This document shows positions 55,655 through 64,000 of a stretch of DNA of 64,000 nucleotides, one piece after another; positions within the stretch are counted from its first letter, which is position 1; the number at the start of each line of letters is the position of its first letter. The translations under genes and the position numbers were made by a program. The stretch comes from Hemileia vastatrix (taxonomy: Eukaryota; Basidiomycota; Pucciniomycetes; Pucciniales; Zaghouaniaceae), in the NCBI GenBank assembly GCA_030280995.1, contig JASXTE010000001.1, forward strand, positions 4,737,501 through 4,801,500, read 5' to 3'. The notes below the pieces were generated by a model. The model was not told the DNA's origin. It saw only the letters and a program-made list of their open reading frames with translations, and made no database searches.

Positions 55655-58600
55655 CATTGATATTTGACCTTTGTGGCTTACTCATATTTATCATTTGATT
55701 AATTTTTTGTCACCATTATGTTATTAATATTTTAAGTATAGCAAAAACACATGTGCCAAATGCATACCGGGTGATGTTACACCTTTTATAATATTATTAA
55801 ATAAAGGTAAAAAAATATGAAAATGATTTGTTTTACAAAAAATAAATTGATATCCAAAAGCAATATGAGGGATAAAAAGGTAAAATTAAAGGGATCAAAT
55901 ATGAAATGAAAAATTAAAATAACATTCCTACTATCAAGAGCAAGTAGACATGTTGGGGCAAATGCCCACCAGTGGGGCTAAACTTGGACTATAATTGCTT
56001 TTTTGAAAAACAAAAAAAGTGCCAACCTGAGGTTTAACAAAACTTTAGCAGAACCATTTGGCCATATCAAACAACTTCTAGTGCAATTATTGAGAGAGAA
56101 TTGATTACATCAGACTGCATGTGACCAAAAGTGTCCAGCACAAGTTTGACCGAACTTGTGCTGGACACATTTATGACAGAGAGTAGCTAGGGTGGAATTT
56201 TTCTTCAGTTCATCTGGGATTTCTTATAAACATGTCCATTGGTATTTGATCTTTGTGCCTCACTCATATATATCATTTGATTAATTTATTGTCACAATTA
56301 TATTATTAATATTATAAGTATAGAAAAAACTCATGTGTCAAATGCATACCAGTTGATGTTACACCTTTTATAATATTATGAAATAAAGGTAAAAAAATAT
56401 GAAAATGATTAGCTTTAAAATACTTTAAATAGATATTTTTTAAAAAAAGGGAAATAAAAAAGTAAAATTAATCTCAAAGAGGTCAATTATGAAAAACAAA
56501 ATACTAGCGAAATTCTTGCTCTCAAGAGCCAGTAGAAGTGTTGAAACAAATGGAAGCCATCAGGGCTAAATTATAATAAGTGACCTTTTTTTAAAGGATA
56601 AAAAATTATACACCTGAGGTTGGGAAGAACAACAGGAAGATGATTCAGCTAAACAAAACTACTTGTAGTGAAGGTTGATAATAATAAGTTTTTTTTGTTT
56701 CCATAGAGAGAATTGATCCCATATGACTGCATGTGACCAAAAGTGTCCAGCACAAGTACGGCCAAACTTGTGCTGGACACTTTAATGATGGAGAGTAGCT
56801 TGGGTGGAATTTTTCTTCAGTTCTTTCATCTTGTATTTTTCATAAACATTCCTACTGGTATTTGATCAGTCTGTATCACTCATATTAATCATCCAATTAA
56901 TATTTTATCACCATTATATTATTAATTTTATTAGTATAGCAAAAACTTGTGTGCCAAATGCATACCAGATGAAGTTACACCTTTTATAATATTATTAAAT
57001 ACAAGTAAAAAAATATGAAAATGATTTTTTTACAAAAAATAAACTTCTATCCAAAAGCAATATGAGAGGAAAAAATTAAAATATAATAAATCAAAGATGA
57101 AAATAAAAATCCAAGTTAAATTCCTGCCATAAACAGAAAAAAGAGATGTTGAATCAAAAAAGCACAACCAGGGCTAATCTTACACTAAATTTTTGTTTTT
57201 GTAAAAATAAAAAAAAATCCACTTGAGCTTTACCAAAACTTCAGGATGAAAATTTTGCCATATCAAACTACTTCTAGTGCAATTATTTATCAAAAATTTA
57301 TCTTCATTTCCATAGAGAGAATTGATCCCATCTGACTGCACCTGACCAAAAGTGTCCAGCACAAGTTTGGCTGAACTTTTGCTGGACACTTTTATGATAG
57401 AGAGTAGCTGGGTAGAATTTTTCTTCAGTTCATCTGGTATTTCTTACAAACATGTCTACTGGTATTTTATCTTTGTGCCTCACTCATAAATATCATTTGA
57501 TTAATTTTTGGTCACCATTATATTATTAATTTTATAATTATAGAAAAAACTCATCTGCCAAACGCATACCAGGTGATGTTACACCATTTATAATATTATT
57601 AAATAAATCTATAAAAATATGAAAATAATTTATTTTAAAAATTATTAATTGATATCCAAAAGCAATATGAGGAATAAAAAATTAAATTAAGGGATCAAGT
57701 ATGAAAAAAGAAATCCAAGTATTATTCCTAATATCAAAGGCCAGTAGAGATTTTGAAGTAAATGAGAGCCATCAGGGATAAATTTTACTAGATTGACTGA
57801 TTTTTAAAGATAAAAAATTTTGTACCTGTGCTTTGGATGAGCTCTAGGTGGACAATTCAGTTATATCAAACTACATCTAGTGAAGTTTTGTATCAAATAA
57901 TTTTTTTCATTGCCATAGAGAGAATTGATCCCATCTGACTGCACCTGACCAAAAGTGTCCAGCACAAGTTCAGCTGAACTTGTGCCAGACACGTTTTTCA
58001 TGGTGAGTATCTAGGGTGCAGGTCTTCTTTGGTGCAACTGGTATTTTTTTAAAACATGTCCACTGGTATTTGATCTTTCTGTGTTATTCATATTTTATTA
58101 TCTGATTAATTTTTAGTCACTAGAATATTATTAATTTTATTAGTATAGAAAAAACTTGCACGCCAAATGCATGCCATGTTATATTACATCTTTTTATAAT
58201 ATTATTAAAAAATGTTAAAAAAATATGAAAATGATTTTTTTTCCAAAATTATAAATTAATATCAAAATGTAACATGAGTGATAAAAAAGTAAAGTAAAAG
58301 AGATCAAATATGAAAAAGAAAAATTGAAGGAAAATTCCTGCCATCAAGAGCCAGTAGAGGTGTTGAAACAAATGGGTGCCATCAGGGCTAAATTGGACAA
58401 AATTTAATTTTTTTTAATGATAAAAAATTTTTCACCTGAGGTTTGGAAAAACTGAAGGTGGATAATTCAGCCATACCAAACTACTTTTAATGTAATTATT
58501 TAGCATTTTTAAAAATTTCATTTCCACAGAGAGAATTGATCCCATCTGACTGCACCTGACCAAAAGTGTCCAGCACATGTTTGGCTGAACTTGTGCTGGG

Positions 58601-59352
58601 CACTTTTATGATGGAGGGTAACTAGGGTGGAAGTGTTCCTCAGTAAATCAGTTTTTCATTTTTCACATTTCTATTGGTTTTTTATCTTTTTTTGTCATTC
58701 ATATTTATCTCATAATGAATTTTTTTTCACCATATATATTATTAATGTTTCTAGTATAGCAAAAACCTGCATGCCAAATGCAAAATTGGTGATGTTACAC
58801 CTTTAATAATATTATTATATAAAGTTAAAAAAAGATGAATATGTTTAGTTTTTAAAAAATTAAATTGATATTTAAAATTAAAAAGAGTAATAGAAAAGTA
58901 AAATGAAAATCAATTGGATCAAATACAAAATAAAAAATACAAGTAAAATTTTTACTATCAAGAGCCAGAAGTGGTGTTGGGACATTTTGGGACCCCTAGG
59001 TCAAAACTTGGTCTAAATTTACTTTTATGTATAGCTAAAAAATTTTGATCTGAGGTTTGGAAAGACTTCCAGAGAACAATTTTACAATATTAAAAATTTT
59101 TTATTTCAATAATTGAGTGAAATATCATTTTCATTGCCATAGAGAGAGTTTATATCATCTGACTTCTTGCAACCAAAAGTGTCCAGCACAAGTTCGGCCA
59201 AACTTGTGCTGGACAATTTTATAATTGAGAGTAGGCATACAGCAATTCTTCTTAAACACAAATGGTATTTCTAATAAACATTTCCACTGGTATTTGCTCT
59301 TTCTGTGTCATTTAAATTTTCCATTTGATTAATTTTTTGTCCTCATTATATT
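55655..59352. repeat. Satellite: six ~610-bp units with a conserved hairpin
   Basis: Hairpins GTGTCCAGCACAAGTT-n6-AACTTGTGCTGGACAC start at 56131, 56743, 57352, 57955, 58566 and 59179 (spacings 603-613). Each is preceded by 'gagagaattgatcccatctgactgc' or close variants and followed by 'tggtatttgatctttgtg'. Unit bodies are diverged, but the 16-bp arms stay largely paired. The array is cut on the right by the transposon at 59354, inside a unit at its ATTATATTA site. No open frame. Confidence 0.85.
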
Positions 59353-59701
59353 AGGGGGTATCAATGTTGACTGATCTGCAATTATATTAATTGCGGAAAA
59401 AAATCTGCATACCCCAATTATCTTCCGCAATTATTTTTGCTAATAATTGGGTTATTAGACAATTTACGTGTCAATGTTCACCTCTTATCCAACATTTTTT
59501 TACTCAATTTTTCATAACCACATCTTGGACTACTCTCTGGATATGGCTTCTACCTTGCTGCACACTCACATTCTCATCCCATCCTGTCCATTCTATCTGC
59601 TCAGAACCCCTCACCATCTCATCTGCTTGTTTCTGCTCCTTTTCATCTTGCTATTTTATCTGCTTGTTTCTGCTCCTTTCCATCTTCATTAATATTTTAA
59701 C

Positions 59702-61104
59702 ATGCCTCGTCATCCTAGATCTTCTCAAAGGCAGCCATCACCCAGTTGTTCTTCAAATACCACTACTCCCTCTTTTCCCTGCTCAGCCTAGAAATCTAAG
59801 ACCGTTCAATTAAAAAAAGATGATCATCTCATTATTATCAACTGGATGAAAACCAAATCTAACTATGATTCTTGTTTTGGTACTGAGTATGCAACTAAAG
59901 TAGGACGGCCCCCAGCATCAAAAGTTAATGGCTATCTTCTAATGGCAAATGAATTATGGAATAAGACCAAGGGAAGGATTGATCTTTTGCCTAAACAGAT
60001 GTCTAAACTCTTCAAGCATTACCAAGCCAAATACAAGAAGGAAAAGGCTCTTTCATCTTCCACTGGATTTGGGGTTACCAACATTGATATAACTAAGGGT
60101 ATCAAATCCATAGACAATAAACTTGAATCTTTATGTACTTACTTTAAAGAGATGGATGCAATTTTTGGAGAGCAAGCCAATGTTAATCCTGTAAACATGT
60201 TGGATGGAGAAAATCCTATCTCCAAACATGATGTTGAAGCAAATCTTTTCCCATCCTCTTCCTCCACTCAAGCCTCCCCTCATTTGAATGAGACAAATCT
60301 AGATAGCTTTTCTGTAGATCCTACTGGTGATTTAACCCAACCAAATCTAACTCAGGTCTGTTTCTTTTTTCTTTTATCTTATCAATTCTATTTTTTATTT
60401 ACTTATCTTTTTCTTATTTCTTAAAAGGCTGACAAACAAACCCAGGATCCTCAATCAACTGAGTCTGAAGGTAGTGACAATGATAAGGAGGAAAATATAA
60501 CCTTGAACAAGAAGCATAGGGCTTCATGTAGTCTAAATTTCCACTCACAAAGAAGACAAAAAAGTGATACTTCATCACAAACCCCTTTTTTGTCTATGGA
60601 ACAATTTTTGAGAAACGTGATGCTGGTAAGTGATACCATACCTCTTATTACTTTAATCAACTTTTCTTCTACTTTATATTAGTTTTTATTATTACTCTAG
60701 AACAAGTAGAAATTGCTAAAGAGACTATAAGCTTTGAAAAGAAGAAATACAAGCTCTCTTTAAGGAGGGATGATTGGCTACAAGATTTGGAAGAGAGGAA
60801 GTACGAGCTCTCTTTACGGAAGGATGATCGGGCCCAAGATTTGGAGGAGAGGAAGTACAAGCTCTCTTTACAGAAGTATTGTTGGGCCCAAGATTTGGAG
60901 GAGAAGAAGTTTGAGTTAACTCTAAGTATTTAGAAATCAAAAAAAGAGGATAAAACACTCGAACATCAAAACCTATTAGATCAGATGAAATATAAGTTTG
61001 ATCATGAAGAAAATTCCAAAAATAAAGATTTCTAGATAGAATGTGTTAAAGCTAATAAATCTGTTAAGGAAATTGAACGTTTAAAGAAATTGTTGGATGA
61101 CTAG
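59702..61104 (+). pseudogene. SANT/NAM-like transposon-associated protein, decayed
   Basis: ATG at 59702; TAG at 59789-59791 interrupts a Ser/Pro-rich start. The frame then runs through NWMKTKSNYDSCFG..., a SANT/Myb-like region (GYLLMANELWNKTKG, LFKHYQAKYKKEK), and a block TGFGVTN...LESLCTYFKEMDAIFG typical of NAM-associated fungal proteins. Introns: 60356-60427 (phase 0) and a second from 60626 to about 60709, whose phase is off by one base, suggesting an indel. The last exon encodes 18-residue coiled-coil repeats, then TAG at about 60930 and 61033 before the final TAG at 61102. It could be a DNA-binding accessory of the transposon. Confidence 0.65.
60743..60920 (+). repeat. 54-bp in-frame repeats (18-residue coiled coil)
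   Basis: About 3.3 units of RKYELSLRKDDRAQDLEE and variants, charged and helical. Nucleotide units are close copies ('tacgagctctcttta', 'caagatttggagga'). Confidence 0.75.
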
Positions 61105-61264
61105 TTTGTTTTATTTCTCTCACACTTCAACTTTTCATATTTATTTGTACATAAAATTTACAATAATTTCCTTTATTTCATTACTCTATCAATCATTACA
61201 TGAATTTTCATATTTTAATGTTAAATATTCTTTTTTTAAATAAAATTTTCATGTCTCCTTTGAA

Positions 61265-61690
61265 AATTTGACGATCCTCCACCCCTGGATTTTTTTGAAG
61301 TAAGGGGTGGGTATCACCAAAATTCTTTCATGTCATGAATCTTGAAAGTCTTATATGAAACTTTGGCTTTACTACCCCCTGCATTTTACCGGTATCCCAA
61401 AAATTCTTACATGTCAAGAATTTCACAAGTCTTATAAGAAATTTTGGCAAAACCCCCCATGGATTTTATTGAAGTAAGGGACGTGTATCACCAAAAAAAT
61501 TTCACCAAAATATTTACTAGTCAAAAAAATTATATATCTGTTTTAAAAAATTGGCAATACTCTCCCCTGCATTTTGTTGAAGCAAGGGGTGGGTATCACC
61601 AAAATTTTTCTAAGTCATCAATTTCACATGTCAGATTTGAAAATTTGGCAATACCCCCCCCTGCATTTTATTGAAGTAAGGGGTGGAAGT
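61265..61690. repeat. ~100-bp tandem repeat, about four units
   Basis: Each unit carries 'ttggcaatacccccctgcattttattgaagtaaggggtgggtatcacc' or a diverged form, then a 'aagtcatgaatttcac' stretch. Related boxes occur at 41990-42150 and 44430-44580 in the inverted element pair. Confidence 0.7.
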
Positions 61691-62055
61691 CATCTAAATT
61701 TAATATAATTACATAAGTTATTAAATAAATATCTAATATACATCAATTTTCCTAATTTAAAGTAATGACAATTCCTCAAGCCAAAATGCAGATCAAATCT
61801 AGAAAAAAAAGTTTGGGACTTTCCACAGGTATAGGCTAGAGGAACCCCATGAAACAAATAAATTTTATCATGATTACCTGTTATACAACCAAAGGTCGTT
61901 GGCTCATCACTTTACTTGAGCAAATTGATATATAAAAAATATTTATTAAAAATTTATGAAAAAATATAAAATTTTCAATGACAACTCTAATCCCCATACT
62001 TTTTGGATCTAGATAAAGTTTTTTAAAATCGATTAAATTTACCTTCTTTTTTTAC

Positions 62056-63357
62056 CTTGTTGATTCTTTGAATCAACTTATGACTAATTTGAAATGAGCA
62101 ACCAAAATGTGTTAAATCTTGACAGGATTCCAAACCAGGAGGAGCTTTGGTTGTTTGATGATTATCCTTAGAAGAATTCCAAATAGTTTTGATGATACCA
62201 TTTCACAAACCAAAATCAATGATGCACCAGTGGTCTCAAAAATATAAACCATGTCCTTTGATTTTAGCTGGAGATGGTATTGGTTGGTCAGTTATTGGAT
62301 TGATATATGAGAATATACCAAAAGTATGAAAATTGGTGTCATTCCTATCAATATGAATCCTATTATGGAATCCAGAATGAGTGATAATAACATTAGAAAA
62401 TAAAAGATATTCATGGGTGATATCTTCCCATTTGGAGTCACACCGATTTGGTATTCCAACTTTGGTTGCAAGTTCATGATTTTTTTCAAATGCTTTATTA
62501 CAGAGCTTTTTGAGTCAAAGAGCAAGAAAAGAGTTAAAGGAAAGTAGAGTGTCCCATAAGCAAAAATATTCATCTTTTTGAGCTTTGGTGATATTCTTAA
62601 GCAATGAATATATGCCTATATAAATGAAAAAAGTGAAATGATATTAAGAATGGAAAAAAATTATTAGATACCAAGAGAATATCCTTTAACAAAACCTGGT
62701 CTCCAACCAAATCCAATCATGATATCACTCAACCAATTTGTATTCCTTATAGGTAATTGAACCAAAGCCATTTGATAAAGAGTTATGATAAGATGAAATA
62801 GTTGATTAAAAGATTTATCTTTTACACCATCAAATGAATGAGCTTCCAAAATGAATTGAGCTTTATAAGTATTACTGACAACTGCAACAACTCAATCATC
62901 TCCAAATTTGGTTAGATATTTGATATCTTCTGGTAATTTTTTCAAATATTGATTTTTTTTATCTACTTTAGTTTTATGAAAAAAAATATTTGGGATATGA
63001 CAAAAATAACTTTCACAGAGAATTTTTTTTTCAGATATCTTTTCTTCTGATGAGACTGATTATCTTTAATTTTTTTTGATGATTTAGATGATGAAATTTT
63101 TTTTTTTCAGATATGTTTTCTTCTGATGAGACTGATTATCTTTAATTTTTTTGGATGATTTAGAAGAAGAATTTTTTTTTCAGATATCTTTTATTCTGAT
63201 GAGACTGATTATCATTAATTTTTTTTGACGATTTAGAAGATGATTGTATTGAAGTTGATTTTGAAGAAGATGATAGAGATGATAAATATGAAGATGATAA
63301 AGAGGATAAAGATGAAGATGATAGAGAAGTAAGGGGTGAATCTGAAGAAGAAGACAT
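62056..63357 (-). pseudogene. TET/JBP-like 2-oxoglutarate/Fe(II) oxygenase, decayed
   Basis: ATG at 63357 opens a Ser-rich start that runs into a triplicated segment. Downstream reads SNTYKAQFILEAHSFDGVK and NWLSDIMIGFGWRPGFVKGYSLG. An intron of ~72 bp (GTATCT...ATATAG) precedes KAQKDEYFCLWDTLL, SNVIITHSGFHNRIHIDRND, FHTFGIFSYINP, HWCIIDFG and NSSKDNHQTTKAPP. HID would be the HxD iron pair and the His of DNHQT the third ligand. This pattern matches the Tet-like oxygenases expanded in rust fungi, which oxidise methylated bases in other TET proteins. Four in-frame stops, all TGA, interrupt it. Identification is by motif memory, not a search. Confidence 0.7.
63020..63245 (-). repeat. 74-bp tandem triplication in the oxygenase gene
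   Basis: Three near-identical units contain 'tcagatatcttttcttctgatgagactgattatctttaa' and 'gatgatttaga'. On the minus strand they encode SSKSSKKIKDNQSHQKK-type peptides. Since 74 is not a multiple of three, the expansion breaks the reading frame. Confidence 0.75.
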
Positions 63358-63359
63358 TT

Positions 63360-64000
63360 TTTTGATCTGAAAAAAATTTAAATTTAAAAAAAAAAATTCA
63401 ACACATGTTTTTTTAAAAAAAACTCACGTAATAATATCTTTTAAAATAAAGTTTAAAGCAATATCCTTTTAAAAAAATAAAAAAAAATTTTAAAACCAAA
63501 AAAATTAAAAATTTTCAGTAAAAATTATTTCAAAAAAAATACAAAAGAAAACCTGAAGTTTGGTTATAAAAAACCTTCACAGAAAATCCTGTCAAAATGA
63601 TTTAAAAATAAAATAAAATAAAAATCAGTAAAAGAAAAATCAGAACAAATAAATTAAAAAAAAAATTAATTCAGTAAAATTATTTGTAAGAAAAATTAAA
63701 AATAAAAATCTAAACCTTTTTTGTTTTGTAATTTAAAGGGAAAGACCATAACAGAATGTAATAGTTTTTTTTTCTAAAATTCTGCCAAAAAAAAAAAAAA
63801 TAATAATTACATTTTAGTATGTTTTTTAAAAAATAGGTAATTACTCTTTAACTCCCATAACAGTCCCCTTTCCCCCCATTTATTTCTCTGAAATCACCTC
63901 TAAAATCCCTCCCTCCTTGCCTCAAAAGCACCCTCAAATCCCCTCCTTGCCTGTCTCAAAATCCCCCTGAAACCCCCTCCTTAATTTCCACAAATCCCCC
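63360..64000. other. A-rich spacer to window end
   Basis: A-rich low complexity up to about 63830, then CCCTCC-rich DNA with a CCTCCTTGCCTC repeat at 63900-63980. No gene is seen. Confidence 0.5.

Larger units (their letters stand above)
59354..64000. mobile_element. DNA transposon with SANT/NAM-like and TET/JBP-like genes (runs off window)
   Basis: It begins TTA then GGGGGTATCAATGTTGAC and breaks a satellite unit at ATTATATTA, so this end is a true insertion junction. A subterminal palindrome CTGCAATTA-tat-TAATTGCGG follows. Inside are a plus-strand SANT/NAM-like gene and a minus-strand oxygenase-like gene. The other end and any transposase lie beyond 64000. The TTA-type target and G-run fit PIF/Harbinger-like elements, but fungal KDZ-type elements also associate with TET/JBP genes, so the superfamily is open. 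Confidence 0.65.

Noticed and set aside
55655..59352. CRISPR-like array
   Set aside because: Units are ~610 bp, spacers are homologous, and the context is eukaryotic transposon DNA with no cas genes.
61444..61674. 76-codon open frame
   Set aside because: It is the translation of the ~100-bp tandem repeat and is internally repetitive.
62056..63357. TGA recoded as an amino acid, to explain TGA-only stops
   Set aside because: RT-A copies show CGA in one copy and TGA in the other at the same codon, and real genes here end with TGA, TAA and TAG. Mutation explains it better.

Overview
This window looks like repeat-choked nuclear DNA of a basidiomycete fungus, most probably a rust (Pucciniales) with a large AT-rich genome. 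The basis is the style of its Ty3 elements, TET/JBP-like and SANT/NAM-like transposon genes, short GT..AG introns of 55-85 bp, and the absence of any recognisable housekeeping gene. The species cannot be proved from the sequence. Essentially everything identifiable is mobile DNA.

Layout. 1386-9882 is a Ty3 chromovirus (called RT-A here, copy 1, minus strand) with 775/776-bp LTRs and a perfect 5-bp target duplication. 10017-16258 holds a DNA-transposon-like element filled with a triplet microsatellite, a 1.75-kb foldback and AT-rich DNA. 16259-17045 holds CACTA-like mini-elements. 17135-39018 is RT-A copy 2 (plus strand, TSD ATTAA), split by a 13.4-kb Ty3 element of another family (RT-B, 22167-35611, minus strand). 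RT-B has intact gag-protease and pol frames and is the youngest and best preserved element. 39214-47525 carries mini-elements and two inverted copies of one TIR element. 48830-49640 is a decayed chromovirus tail. 52.6-55.1 kb holds small tandem and motif arrays. 55655-59352 is a six-unit, ~610-bp satellite with a conserved hairpin. From 59354 to the window end, a transposon inserted in the satellite carries a SANT/NAM-like gene and, divergently, a broken TET/JBP-like 2-oxoglutarate/Fe(II) oxygenase.

Most striking theme. Both unrelated Ty3 families carry extra genes between pol and the 3' LTR, on the strand opposite gag-pol, starting 108-123 bp inside the U3 edge. RT-A has one such gene and RT-B has two. 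Each has one short intron, and each first exon encodes a cluster C-x2-C-x6-C-x12-14-C-x2-C-x6-C, which resembles the fungal Zn2Cys6 DNA-binding motif. The RT-B LTRs contain a minisatellite of CCG-TA-CGG sites of the type such proteins often bind, so an element-encoded regulatory circuit is a plausible inference.

Expression signals are unusually legible. RT-A has a TATA box 36 bp from a predicted start whose first 14 nt are complementary to the PBS next to the LTR (self-priming), and an A AAA AAC slippery site plus hairpin at the gag stop. RT-B has a PBS matching a tRNA-Lys-like 3' end and a T TTT TTG shift site. Broken genes decay mainly by CGA-to-TGA changes, as expected from cytosine-methylation-driven or RIP-like mutation.
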